Shown piece by piece: positions 34,493 through 42,995 of a stretch of 64,000 nt of DNA. The notes beneath the pieces were generated by a model. That model searched no databases. It saw only the letters and a program-made list of their open reading frames with translations, and was not told the origin of the DNA. The stretch lies in contig NZ_UGQM01000001.1 in the NCBI RefSeq assembly GCF_900454025.1, forward strand, positions 2,170,001-2,234,000, written 5' to 3'. Positions within the stretch are counted from its first letter, which is position 1, and each line of letters starts with the position of its first letter. The DNA is from Mycolicibacterium gilvum. Lineage in GTDB: Bacteria; Actinomycetota; Actinomycetes; Mycobacteriales; Mycobacteriaceae. Both the position numbers and the translations under genes were made by a program.

Positions 34493-34981
34493 TCAGCGCA
34501 GGGGTTTGAGTCGAACGGGCACGGTGACCACCAGTCCCGTCGGGTCGACGTAGTCGGCCCGCGACGACGGACCCCACATCGCGCCCCAGTGCAGGCACGC
34601 TGCGGCCGCGCATCCCGGATGGCCCGCCACCAGGTGCCCGAGCGCGGTCCCCGTGGAGACGACCTGGCCCCGCCGCACCACCGGAGACACCGGCTCGTAG
34701 GTGGTGCGCAGCCCGCCTGGATGCGCCACCGAGATCAGGGGCCGTCCGGCCAGCTCACCGGCGAACACCACCGTGCCGGACGCCGCGGCCTGGATCACCT
34801 GCCCCTCGGCCCCGCCCAGATCGACGCCCCGGTGGCCGCGCTGCCAGTTCGGCGCCGGGGCGTCGAACGCGCGCACCACGGGCGGACGAGGTCGCATCGG
34901 CCACTCCAATCGGCCGTCATCGGCCTGTGCGGGGGCGGTGCAGAGCGCGACCAGTGCCGCCACGAGGACAAGAACCCGCAT
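34493..34981 (-). CDS. M23 family peptidase (LytM-like), secreted
   Basis: 162 residues with a clear signal peptide (MRVLVLVAALVALCTAPAQA). The LytM core has WQRGHRGVDLGGAEGQVIQA (metal His and Asp), SVAHPGGLRTTYEPV and AACLHWGAM with the final metal His. The catalytic motif LHW replaces the common HLH; the first His of HxH is absent, so enzymatic activity is uncertain. It probably acts on peptidoglycan or as an amidase activator outside the membrane. It corresponds in position to Rv2891 and is divergent from rpsB. Confidence 0.87.
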   Translation of the reverse strand: MRVLVLVAALVALCTAPAQADDGRLEWPMRPRPPVVRAFDAPAPNWQRGHRGVDLGGAEGQVIQAAASGTVVFAGELAGRPLISVAHPGGLRTTYEPVSPVVRRGQVVSTGTALGHLVAGHPGCAAAACLHWGAMWGPSSRADYVDPTGLVVTVPVRLKPLR

Positions 34982-35273
34982 TCGACCAGTTCACCGGGGT
35001 GGGAGCGGCCGGCGGTAGCCTCGTTTGCACATCCTGTGGATGTCGCGCTCGGTGGTCAGAGCACCCGTGTCCAGCGTGTAAACTCCTATCCGCAGCTCGC
35101 TTGCGCGAGCTGACTTCGCGCGTCTGCGAAACGGACTCCCGCAGTTCAGGAGCACCGTCACCTCGCATGCCGGCGGTCCCGCCTCGACAGAGACGGGTCC
35201 GGCATCGAAGCAGTCGCCAGGGTCCGGCTCACCCGATGCCGGACGACAACCGACAACAAAGAGGTATGGCCAC
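34982..35273 (+). promoter_or_regulatory. rpsB upstream region with stem-loop
   Basis: This 292-bp spacer lies between the divergent M23 gene and rpsB. CAGCTCGC-TTGC-GCGAGCTG (35093-35112) is a perfect 8-bp stem with a 4-nt loop. TGTAAACT (35077-35084) just before it could be a -10 element. Ribosomal-protein operons are often controlled through leader RNA, so this may be an S2-responsive leader, but I recognise no known class. Confidence 0.4.
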
Positions 35274-36113
35274 ATGGCTGTCGTAACCATGAAGCAGCTG
35301 CTCGACAGCGGCGCTCACTTCGGGCATCAGACCCGTCGCTGGAACCCCAAGATGAAGCGGTTCATCTTCACCGACCGCAACGGCATCTACATCATCGACC
35401 TGCAGCAGACGCTGACCTACATCGACTCGGCCTACGAGTTCGTCAAGGAAACCGTCGCGCACGGCGGTTCGATCATGTTCGTCGGCACCAAGAAGCAGGC
35501 GCAGGAATCCATCGCCCAGGAGGCGACCCGCGTCGGGATGCCGTATGTCAACCAGCGTTGGCTCGGCGGCATGCTCACCAACTTCCAGACCGTGCACAAG
35601 CGCCTTCAGCGGATGAAGGAGCTTGAGGCGATGGAGCAGACCGGTGGCTTCGAGGGTCGCACCAAGAAGGAAATCTTGATGCTGACCCGCGAGAAGAACA
35701 AGCTGGAGCGCTCGCTCGGCGGCATCCGCGACATGGCCAAGGTTCCGTCGGCGATCTGGGTCGTCGACACCAACAAGGAGCACCTCGCCGTCGCCGAGGC
35801 CCGCAAGCTGAACATCCCGATCATCGCGATCCTGGACACCAACTGCGATCCGGACGTCGTCGACTACCCGATCCCGGGCAACGACGACGCCATTCGTTCG
35901 GCTGCGCTGCTGACCAAGGTGATCGCCTCCGCGGTCGCCGAGGGCCTGCAGGCCCGCGCGGGTGCCGGTGCCGACAAGGCCGAGGCCGGCCAGGACGGGG
36001 CGGCCGCCGAGCCGCTCGCCGAATGGGAGCAGGAATTGCTGGCCGGTGCCACCACCGCCGCACCCGAGGCTGCCGCGGGCGAGGCCGCCGCCGCACCCGA
36101 ACAGTCCTCCTAA
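35274..36113 (+). CDS. rpsB: 30S ribosomal protein S2
   Basis: 279 residues. [20 protein letters not shown] and [20 protein letters not shown] are the S2 signature, with [30 protein letters not shown] and [20 protein letters not shown]. The extended Ala/Glu-rich C-terminus ([12 protein letters not shown]) is longer than in many bacteria but usual in actinobacteria. It assembles late into the 30S subunit and recruits S1-like contacts. It is followed 26 bp later by tsf, the nearly universal pair. Confidence 0.98.
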   Translation: MAVVTMKQLLDSGAHFGHQTRRWNPKMKRFIFTDRNGIYIIDLQQTLTYIDSAYEFVKETVAHGGSIMFVGTKKQAQESIAQEATRVGMPYVNQRWLGGMLTNFQTVHKRLQRMKELEAMEQTGGFEGRTKKEILMLTREKNKLERSLGGIRDMAKVPSAIWVVDTNKEHLAVAEARKLNIPIIAILDTNCDPDVVDYPIPGNDDAIRSAALLTKVIASAVAEGLQARAGAGADKAEAGQDGAAAEPLAEWEQELLAGATTAAPEAAAGEAAAAPEQSS

Positions 36114-36139
36114 ACCACGCCGCGTAAGGAAACATTCTC

Positions 36140-36955
36140 ATGGCTAACTACACCGCTGCCGACGTCAAGCGCCTTCGGGAACTGACCGGCGCCGGCATGA
36201 TGGATTCGAAGAACGCGCTGGTCGAGGCCGAAGGTGACTTCGACAAGGCCGTCGAGTTGCTGCGTATCAAGGGCGCCAAGGACGTGGGCAAACGCGCTGA
36301 GCGTGCCACCGCCGAGGGCCTGGTCGCAGCCAAGGACGGCGCGCTCATCGAGCTGAACTCCGAGACGGACTTCGTCGCCAAGAACGCCGAATTCCAGGCT
36401 GTCGCAGAGCAGATCGTTGCCGCTGCGGCCGCCGCGAAGGCCACCGACGTGGACGCGCTCAAGGCTGCCAAGCTCGGCGACACGACGGTCGAGCAGACCA
36501 TCGCCGACCTGTCGGCCAAGATCGGCGAGAAGCTCGAACTGCGCCGCGCGACGTACTTCGACGGTCAGGTCGAGACCTACCTGCACAAGCGGGCTGCCGA
36601 CCTGCCGCCCGCGGTGGGGGTGCTCGTCGAGTACACCGGTGATGACAAATCGGCGGCCCACGCGGTCGCGCTTCAGATCGCCGCGCTCAAGGCCAAGTAC
36701 CTGACCCGCGAGGACGTGCCGGAGGACATCGTCGCCAACGAGCGGCGTATCGCCGAGGAGACGGCCCGCGCCGAGGGCAAGCCGGAGCAGGCGTTGACCA
36801 AGATCGTCGAAGGGCGTGTGACGGGCTTCTACAAGGACGTCGTGCTGCTGGATCAGCCGTCGGTGTCCGACAACAAGAAGTCGGTCAAGGCTCTGCTCGA
36901 CGAGGCCGGCGTGACCGTCACGAGGTTTGCCCGTTTCGAGGTCGGGCAGGCCTGA
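36140..36955 (+). CDS. tsf: Elongation factor Ts
   Basis: 271 residues. [40 protein letters not shown] and [19 protein letters not shown] are EF-Ts hallmarks; the core TDFV motif inserts into EF-Tu to release GDP. It forms a bicistron with rpsB and is followed by a strong terminator (37013-37045). Confidence 0.98.
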   Translation: MANYTAADVKRLRELTGAGMMDSKNALVEAEGDFDKAVELLRIKGAKDVGKRAERATAEGLVAAKDGALIELNSETDFVAKNAEFQAVAEQIVAAAAAAKATDVDALKAAKLGDTTVEQTIADLSAKIGEKLELRRATYFDGQVETYLHKRAADLPPAVGVLVEYTGDDKSAAHAVALQIAALKAKYLTREDVPEDIVANERRIAEETARAEGKPEQALTKIVEGRVTGFYKDVVLLDQPSVSDNKKSVKALLDEAGVTVTRFARFEVGQA

Positions 36956-37012
36956 CAGGCCGAACCCGTCGCGGTTCGGGCCCCGGCCCGCGCTGACGAC
37001 ACAGAACATCTG

Positions 37013-37045
37013 GGAACCCCCGAGACCTTCGGTCTCGGGGGTTCC
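37013..37045 (+). terminator. Strong hairpin terminator after tsf
   Basis: GGAACCCCCGAGACC-TTC-GGTCTCGGGGGTTCC gives a perfect 15-bp GC-rich stem with a 3-nt loop, 58 bp after the tsf stop. A smaller hairpin, CGAACC-cgtcgc-GGTTCG, lies before it (36961-36978). No clear U-tract follows, as is usual for mycobacterial terminators. Confidence 0.85.
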
Positions 37046-37251
37046 GTCATCTGCGCAGGAGCAGGGCATGTCGTCGCTGCGTGAGAGCGGAATTGCAGAG
37101 AACGGGCCTGTCTGTTCGGCACGTTTGCTGTAATCCGTTCGGAGGATGCTACTCACACGAAAATATGTCGAACGGCGAGCAGGGAGCTTTTGCCGGCTGC
37201 CGATATTTACGGATACAGCAAATTCTATAGCTAACTCGAACTTTTATTTAC
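37046..37251 (+). other. AT-rich intergenic leader of the glycosyl-phosphotransferase gene
   Basis: This stretch is much richer in A+T than its surroundings, especially 37147-37290 (AAAATATG, GATATTTACG, AAATTCTATAGCTAACTCG, CTTTTATTTACG). It separates tsf from the next gene and probably holds its promoter. It may be foreign DNA or a site for nucleoid-associated silencing proteins such as Lsr2. No gene was seen. Confidence 0.5.
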
Positions 37252-38829
37252 GTGTGCGTAGGCGTGCTATTTGTCAACGTCCTTTCACGTGCCGAGTTAA
37301 CCTATTCGGCATGGCGGAATGCGAAAACTGTTCTGGTCAACGTGACCAACACGGTTGACACCGCCCGTACGGCAAAGGCCGTCACAAACGGGAGGACTTC
37401 AGAGGTAGCTCCGGCCGATGGCGGCCAGCTACACAAACGCAGGGGCTGGGAACCGTTCCTGGCGGCGGCGATCGATCTGTCGACGGGATCGCTGGCGGTC
37501 GCCGTCGGCATGACGTGGGCGACGGCGAGCGACCTCGAGCTGCCACCCACGTGGATGCTGTTCTTCTTCGCGCCGACCCTCGTCGGCCTGTGTGCGATGC
37601 GCGGTCTCTACCGACGCTCCCTGAGGCGCACGTTTCTCGATGAGCTGCCGACGATCGAGTCGTCGACCGCACTGGCCGCGATGCTCCTGCTCAGCGGACT
37701 CCTTCTCAGTCCGTTCGTCGACGGATCCGGGGGATCGTCCGTCGGCCGCCTGTGGATGTGCGCCGCGATCCTGGTCCCGCTCGGGCGGCTGCTGTGGATC
37801 ACGATCAAGAACTACCACTACCGGCACGACCGGCTGACCGCACCGACGCTCATCGTCGGCAACGGAAGAGTCGCCGCCAAGGTTGTCGACAGGCTCAAGG
37901 TCACCCCGGAGTACGGCATGACGCCGGTCGGCATCGTCGACGACGAGATGCCGATGATGGGCACCGACCGGGACAAGCCCGCGAGCATCCCCTATCTGGG
38001 CAAGCTGGCCGACCTCGACAGCGCGATCGCGGCGACGGGGGCCGAATGCCTGATCGTCGCGTTCTCGCGCACCAGGGACGAGGCGATGTCGGCGGCGGTC
38101 AACCTCGCGCACGAGCGCGGGATGTCGGTGTGGATCGTGCCGCGCATCTTCGACACCATCGGCGTGCGGTCCCACATCGACCACATCGGCGGCCTGCCGC
38201 TGATCGCTGTGGCACACACCAATCCGCGAGGGTGGCAGTTCGCCGCGAAACACGTGTCGGACCGCGTTCTGGCAAGCGTCGGTCTGTTGCTCATCTCGCC
38301 GCTGTTCCTGACCCTGATGCTGCTGGTGCGGCTCAGCTCGCCGGGGCCGATCTTCTTCGGACAGCCGCGGATCGGGCGCGACGGCCGCGAGTTCAGCTGT
38401 CTGAAGTTCCGTTCCATGCGCGAACCCAAGGAGTCCGACGCGGCGTTCGTCCGCAGTGCCGACTCCGCCCCCGGCGGCGTCGAGGGCGAGGACCGCCGCA
38501 CGACGATCGGCAAGATCATGCGGTCGACGTCGATGGACGAGCTACCCCAACTGCTCAACGTGATCAAGGGCGAGATGAGCCTGGTGGGGCCGCGCCCGGA
38601 GCGTCCCGAGTACGTCGACCTGTTCAACATCCAGATCGCCCGCTACGGCGACCGGCACCGCGTCAAGGCCGGTATCACGGGGTGGGCGCAGGTACACGGC
38701 CTGCGCGGTAAGACCTCCATCGCCGATCGCGCGGAGTGGGACAACTACTACATCGAGAACTGGTCGCTGTGGTTGGACTTCAAGATCCTCGCGATGACGG
38801 TGGGGGCCGTCCTGCGCCCAGCCGAGTGA
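37252..38829 (+). CDS. Polyprenyl glycosyl-phosphotransferase (exopolysaccharide sugar transferase)
   Basis: 525 residues at most. Four or five N-terminal membrane helices (FLAAAIDLSTGSLAVAVGMT onward) and a central nucleotide-binding-like domain (APTLIVGNGRVAAKVVDRL) precede the bacterial sugar transferase domain. In that domain DRVLASVGLLLISPLFLTLM is the re-entrant helix, with GQPRIGRDGREFSCLKFRSM, TSMDELPQLLNVIKGEMSLV, GPRPERPEY and GITGWAQVHGLRG. It transfers a sugar-phosphate from UDP-sugar to undecaprenyl or decaprenyl phosphate, starting a surface glycan. The start is uncertain: GTG at 37252 or GTG at 37342 (VTNTVDTART). It stands between tsf and amiC, which are adjacent in M. tuberculosis, with no other glycan genes nearby. 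Confidence 0.88.
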   Translation: MCVGVLFVNVLSRAELTYSAWRNAKTVLVNVTNTVDTARTAKAVTNGRTSEVAPADGGQLHKRRGWEPFLAAAIDLSTGSLAVAVGMTWATASDLELPPTWMLFFFAPTLVGLCAMRGLYRRSLRRTFLDELPTIESSTALAAMLLLSGLLLSPFVDGSGGSSVGRLWMCAAILVPLGRLLWITIKNYHYRHDRLTAPTLIVGNGRVAAKVVDRLKVTPEYGMTPVGIVDDEMPMMGTDRDKPASIPYLGKLADLDSAIAATGAECLIVAFSRTRDEAMSAAVNLAHERGMSVWIVPRIFDTIGVRSHIDHIGGLPLIAVAHTNPRGWQFAAKHVSDRVLASVGLLLISPLFLTLMLLVRLSSPGPIFFGQPRIGRDGREFSCLKFRSMREPKESDAAFVRSADSAPGGVEGEDRRTTIGKIMRSTSMDELPQLLNVIKGEMSLVGPRPERPEYVDLFNIQIARYGDRHRVKAGITGWAQVHGLRGKTSIADRAEWDNYYIENWSLWLDFKILAMTVGAVLRPAE

Positions 38830-38843
38830 CGTACCGTCACGCC

Positions 38844-40250
38844 ATGGAACGTATTGCTGCGTTCGGCGACGACGCCCTCGCAGATTCCGATGCCGTCGGA
38901 CTGGTCGAGGCGCTGCGCGCCGGTACGGTCTCGCCGACTGAACTGCTCGACGCCGCGATCGCGCGTCTGGAGAAGGTCGACCCGCACCTGAACGGGCTCG
39001 CGCACGCCGCCTACGACGGCGCCCGGGCTCGCGCCGCGCAGCACCGCCGCTACGGCGGTTTCTTCGACGGGGTGCCGTCCTTCCTCAAGGACAACGTCGC
39101 GGTGGCGGGGATGCCGACGATGAACGGCACAGATGCCTGGGCGCCGTCCCCGGCGGCCGCCCACGGAGATTTCGCGCGCGCATATCTGGCCACCGGCCTG
39201 GTGCCCGTGGGCAAGACGCAGATGTCGGAGTTCGGATTCAGTGCTGCGGCGGAACATCCGAGACTCGGTGCCGTGCGCAACCCCTGGAACACCGACCACA
39301 CCGCCGGCGCCTCGTCCTCGGGCTCGGGGGCGTTCGTCGCCGCAGGCGTCGTCCCGATCGCGCACGCCAACGACGGCGGTGGTTCGATCAGGATCCCGGC
39401 ATCGTGCAACGGGCTGGTCGGGCTCAAGCCGTCGCGAGGACGGCTGCCGCTGGACCGCGACATGCGGCAGATGCCGCTGCGCATCGTCGCCAACGGCGTG
39501 GTGACGCGCTCGGTGCGCGACACCGCCGCGTTCTACCGCGAGATGGAGAAGATCTCCGCCGGCCCCAAGCTGCCCCCGATCGGCGACGTGACCGGTCCGG
39601 GTGTGCGACGCCTGCACATCGCGGTGTGCACGCAGTCGATCATCCGGGAGGCGAGCGCCGAAGTGCGCGACGCGACACTGGCGACCGCGGCGCTGCTGGA
39701 GGGCCTCGGCCACCGGATCACCGTGATCGACAACCCGGTGCCGAAGAACTTCATCGATGACTTCGTGCTGTATTGGTCGTTCCTGGCCTTCGCTCTGGTG
39801 CGGGGCGGACGCCGCACCTTCGGGGCGAGCTTCGAGCGCACCCGACTCGACAACCTCACCCTCGGACTGGAGAGGCACGCCGCGCGCAACCTCCACCGCG
39901 TGCCCGCCGCGACCGCGCGACTGGCCCGGACCCGGCGGATCACCGCAAGCCTCTACGGCACCTACGACGCGCTGCTGACACCGACGCTCGCCGAGACCAC
40001 ACCGCCGATCGGCCACCTGGATCCGACGGCGTCCTACGAACAGATCATCGACCGCCTCATCGAGTGGGTGGCGTTCACGCCCCTGCAGAACGCCACGGGC
40101 GAGCCGGCGATCTCGTTGCCGCTCGCGCAATCCGCGACGGGTCTGCCGATCGGTCTGATGTTCGCGGCGCCCGTCGGCCACGAGACCCGCCTGCTCGAGC
40201 TGGCCTTCGAGCTCGAAGCCGCGCAACCGTGGCCGCGGCTCGCGGCCTGA
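38844..40250 (+). CDS. amiC: Amidase, amidase-signature family
   Basis: 468 residues. The Ser-cisSer-Lys triad is visible: Lys in PSFLKDNVAVAGMPT, Ser in DGGGSIRIPASCNGLVGLKP and Ser in TAGASSSGSGAFVAAG. It hydrolyses an amide to acid and ammonia; the natural substrate is not known for the M. tuberculosis counterpart AmiC (Rv2888c), which has the same chromosomal position after tsf. The ATG at 38844 was chosen because the protein alignment pattern starts there. A strong hairpin follows the stop. Confidence 0.88.
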   Translation: MERIAAFGDDALADSDAVGLVEALRAGTVSPTELLDAAIARLEKVDPHLNGLAHAAYDGARARAAQHRRYGGFFDGVPSFLKDNVAVAGMPTMNGTDAWAPSPAAAHGDFARAYLATGLVPVGKTQMSEFGFSAAAEHPRLGAVRNPWNTDHTAGASSSGSGAFVAAGVVPIAHANDGGGSIRIPASCNGLVGLKPSRGRLPLDRDMRQMPLRIVANGVVTRSVRDTAAFYREMEKISAGPKLPPIGDVTGPGVRRLHIAVCTQSIIREASAEVRDATLATAALLEGLGHRITVIDNPVPKNFIDDFVLYWSFLAFALVRGGRRTFGASFERTRLDNLTLGLERHAARNLHRVPAATARLARTRRITASLYGTYDALLTPTLAETTPPIGHLDPTASYEQIIDRLIEWVAFTPLQNATGEPAISLPLAQSATGLPIGLMFAAPVGHETRLLELAFELEAAQPWPRLAA

Positions 40251-40264
40251 CACAGTCGTGCGGA

Positions 40265-40301
40265 GCGCCCTGCGGCCCGTGGGGGTCAGGCCGCAGGGCG
40301 C
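40265..40301. terminator. Hairpin terminator after amiC
   Basis: GCGCCCTGCGGCC (40265-40277) and GGCCGCAGGGCGC (40289-40301) form a perfect 13-bp stem with an 11-nt loop, 15 bp beyond the amidase stop. Confidence 0.8.
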
Positions 40302-40574
40302 GGTTCGCGGCGCAGATGCCCCCGTCCGGTGCATTGCCGGTTGACGACCTCAGCCTAAATTAACTGCTTCGAAATTAACGCCGTTTGGGCGCCGAACTTT
40401 CTGCACGACATCACGACGTAACCGGTGGCCGTCCGTGTTAACGCGGGCGAGACCGCGCGCTCCCGCTCACGAAACCTTGCCCTCGCACCATCGCATCTCG
40501 TGGAGACCAGTCGGGTCGGCAACGTGCCCACGGCAATTCGCGCGCCGCAGCCGGCGGCGGGGTCAGGAAACACG
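40302..40574 (+). promoter_or_regulatory. Promoter region of the ABC exporter operon
   Basis: A non-coding stretch with an AT-rich patch (CCTAAATTAACTGCTTCGAA, then ATTAACGCCG, at about 40353-40382) and a further GTTAACGC at 40436-40443. These suit a promoter or regulator site for the ABC genes starting at 40575. AGGAAA (40565-40570) is the likely ribosome-binding site. No gene was recognised. Confidence 0.4.
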
Positions 40575-41675
40575 GTGACGTGCCTGATCCGGTTCGCCCT
40601 GGCGAACATTCGCCGCCGCCCGGAGCGCTTCGTATTGGCCGTGCTCGGTATCGCGCTGGCGATCGCGTGTGTGACCGTCGTGCGGACGATATCGGCGAGT
40701 TTCGCCGCCACGGGTGAGGAATCGGTCGCCGACGTGCTCGGATCCGCGGCGTTGTGGGTGGTGCCCGCTGCCGGTGTCCATTACGACGCGCAGGCCGGTG
40801 CGCTGGTCGCCGACGGAGACGCACCCGAGATCTCGATTCCGGGCGGATGGACCGCCACCCGCGTCCTCTCGGGTCTGGTCGACATCGACGGTGAAGGCGT
40901 GTCGTTACGCGGCAGCGACGAGATCGCTTCGGGGACAGCAACTGTGGGCCACGCGTTGGCCGAAAGGCTTGCTGTCGTCGACGGTGGGACCGTGACGGTC
41001 GGCGGGCAGCGGCTGCAGGTGTCGGTAGAAGCCGCGGGGCAGTCGCTCACGGTGCAGACTGCACTCGCCAGATCGCTGGTCGGCGAGCGCGGCTGGTGGT
41101 TGGTGAACGCGCCGCCGGGCGGTGAGCACCGTCGGGACCTCGGTGCGGCCTTCGCCGCCGCGGTCGGTCTGCCGTTCACCCCGGACCCGGCGGTCCGCCC
41201 GGACGGCGACGGTGCGGGCCTGATCTACGACACCGTCGGCGGTTCGGGGCCGTTGACCTTCGAACAGAAGTACTCGGCGCTGTTCTCCGGCAAGGTGACG
41301 AGTTCGACGCTCGGACTGATCTCGACCATGGGACTGGGCCTGGGTTTCGTCATCGCCGTGTCGTCGTTCCTGGCGGCGGTGACCGAACGGCGCCGCGAAT
41401 TCGGCATCATGTCCAGTATAGGCCTGGCCGACGAGGTGCTGTACTTCTTCCTCGTCGAATCTGCGGTCATCTTTCTGACCGCATACCTGGTCGGCGTCAC
41501 TGCCGCGGGAATCGCTGTGGCCGTGGTGATCCCGGGCATCGCCTCGGTGGCGTCGTGGTTGCAGGGAGCGGCGTTGACGGCGATGTTCCTGCCGGCCATG
41601 GCGATTGTCGGAGCGCTGGTCCCCGTTCACCGGCTGCTGCAACAGCGCCCCGTCTCGCTGCTGGGGGACAGATGA
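40575..41675 (+). CDS. ABC transporter permease, MacB/FtsX type
   Basis: 366 residues from the GTG at 40575. An N-terminal helix (FVLAVLGIALAIACVTVVRT) is followed by a roughly 200-residue extracytoplasmic MacB-like domain and three C-terminal helices (ISTMGLGLGFVIAVSSFLAA, FFLVESAVIFLTAYLVGVTA, ALTAMFLPAMAIVGALVPVH). Cytoplasmic loop RRREFGIMSSIGL is the FtsX-family coupling motif. It pairs with the next permease and the ATPase downstream to form an exporter or envelope mechanotransmitter. The annotated longer 5' extension lies in AT-rich non-coding sequence and was not used. Confidence 0.85.
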   Translation: MTCLIRFALANIRRRPERFVLAVLGIALAIACVTVVRTISASFAATGEESVADVLGSAALWVVPAAGVHYDAQAGALVADGDAPEISIPGGWTATRVLSGLVDIDGEGVSLRGSDEIASGTATVGHALAERLAVVDGGTVTVGGQRLQVSVEAAGQSLTVQTALARSLVGERGWWLVNAPPGGEHRRDLGAAFAAAVGLPFTPDPAVRPDGDGAGLIYDTVGGSGPLTFEQKYSALFSGKVTSSTLGLISTMGLGLGFVIAVSSFLAAVTERRREFGIMSSIGLADEVLYFFLVESAVIFLTAYLVGVTAAGIAVAVVIPGIASVASWLQGAALTAMFLPAMAIVGALVPVHRLLQQRPVSLLGDR

Positions 41676-42241
41676 GCACGCAAAAGGTTCTGGCCTACGG
41701 CTGGCTCGCCGCGAGACGCCGGGTCCGGGAGATGGTGCTGCCGGCGATCACCACGGCAACCGGTGCGTACCTTGTCGTTCTGGTCTTCGGCATGTCCGCG
41801 GGCATCAGGGAGCAGTCGGAATCACTCGGCTACGCCGACGAAATCGGCCGCGCCGTGGTGCTCATCGCGGTCACCGTGCTGCTGGTCGGTGTCGCCGAAG
41901 TCGCTGTCGTGACCACCCGCACAGTCGCACACCGGACCCGCGAGCTCGGGGTGCTGGCGGCCAACGGCGTTCCCCGGGTGCCGGTGGTGGCTGCGCTGCT
42001 GGTCGAGCCGCTCCTTGCCGCTGTCCTCGGTGCACTCGCCGGAGTACTGCTCGCAGTCGTGACCGGCATCGTGCTGGGTATCGCCGGTCTGGTCGCCACG
42101 GGGGTCTCGTCCGCCGGCCTTGCGGCGGGCTCGGGCATCGCCGTCGTCGTGAGCGTGGCCGCCGCAGTGGCCACCAGCGTGGTACCGACCTGGAAGGCCG
42201 CGTCGCGCCCGCCCGTCCAATCTCTCGCGTCAGGAGCCTGA
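41672..42241 (+). CDS. ABC transporter permease, short FtsX type
   Basis: 189 residues with four hydrophobic helices (VLPAITTATGAYLVVLVFGM, VVLIAVTVLLVGVAEVAVVT, LLVEPLLAAVLGALAGVLLA, LAAGSGIAVVVSVAAAVATS) and the coupling motif TRELGVLAANGVPR. It lacks the large periplasmic domain of its neighbour, so the complete transporter has two unlike permease subunits. It overlaps the upstream permease by ATGA and is 2 bp from the ATPase. Confidence 0.82.
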   Translation: MSTQKVLAYGWLAARRRVREMVLPAITTATGAYLVVLVFGMSAGIREQSESLGYADEIGRAVVLIAVTVLLVGVAEVAVVTTRTVAHRTRELGVLAANGVPRVPVVAALLVEPLLAAVLGALAGVLLAVVTGIVLGIAGLVATGVSSAGLAAGSGIAVVVSVAAAVATSVVPTWKAASRPPVQSLASGA

Positions 42242-42243
42242 CC

Positions 42244-42969
42244 ATGACCGTCGTCGACGAAACCCCCGACACCCCAACAGGTCCCGTCGCCGACCCGGCG
42301 CCCGTGATCGAGATCTCCGATGTGTGGAAACTGCACAAACTCGGCGACGAGGTCGTCAAGGCGCTGATGGCCGCCGAACTGACGGTGATGCCAGGGGAAT
42401 TCGTCTGCCTGATGGGTCCCAGCGGCAGCGGCAAGTCCACCCTGCTGAACATCATCGGAGGCCTCGACCGTCCCACCAAGGGCAACGTCCGCATCGCGGG
42501 CACCGACACCGCGACGCTGACCGAGAGTCAGTATGCCGCGCTCCGGCACGACACCATCGGCTTCATCTTCCAGAGCTACAACCTGATCCCGTTCCTGTCG
42601 GCGGTGGAGAACGTCGAGTTGCCGTTGATGTTCGAGCCGTACGACCGAAAGGCGCTGCGCAAGCGCGCGATCGAACTGCTGGAGCTGGTGGGTCTCGGAC
42701 ACCGCATCAATCACCAACCGACCAGGATGTCCGGTGGTGAGCAGCAGCGCACCGCGATCGCGCGCTCGCTGATCAGCAACCCGGCCCTGGTCCTGGCCGA
42801 CGAGCCCACCGCCAATCTCGACCACCGCACGGGGGAGACGGTGGTGCGCATGCTGCGCGACCTGTGCTCGACCATGGGCGTCACCGTGGTCGCCAGCACC
42901 CACGACCCCACGGTGGCCGACGAAGCGAGCCGTGTCGTCCGGATGAAAGACGGACAGATCGTCAACTGA
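42244..42969 (+). CDS. ABC transporter ATP-binding protein, MacB/LolD type
   Basis: 241 residues. Walker A is MGPSGSGKSTLLNIIGGLDR, the Q-loop is IGFIFQSYNLIPFLS, the signature is RMSGGEQQRTAIARSL, Walker B is LVLADEPTANLDH and the H-loop is VASTHD. The EPTANLDHRTGE and PFLSAVENVELPLMF patterns put it in the LolD/MacB/FtsE group that powers FtsX-like permeases, such as the two just upstream. It hydrolyses ATP at the membrane's inner face. Substrate unknown. Confidence 0.93.
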   Translation: MTVVDETPDTPTGPVADPAPVIEISDVWKLHKLGDEVVKALMAAELTVMPGEFVCLMGPSGSGKSTLLNIIGGLDRPTKGNVRIAGTDTATLTESQYAALRHDTIGFIFQSYNLIPFLSAVENVELPLMFEPYDRKALRKRAIELLELVGLGHRINHQPTRMSGGEQQRTAIARSLISNPALVLADEPTANLDHRTGETVVRMLRDLCSTMGVTVVASTHDPTVADEASRVVRMKDGQIVN

Positions 42970-42995
42970 TCGAAAACCATAGTGGGAGAGACGAA

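Noticed and set aside
34982..35273. Known riboswitch or T-box in the rpsB leader
   Set aside because: Only one small perfect hairpin is evident and no recognised riboswitch core was found.
41672..42241. Truncated pseudogene of an FtsX permease
   Set aside because: It has a clean start, four helices, the coupling motif and tight overlaps with both neighbours, so it is treated as a genuine short subunit.
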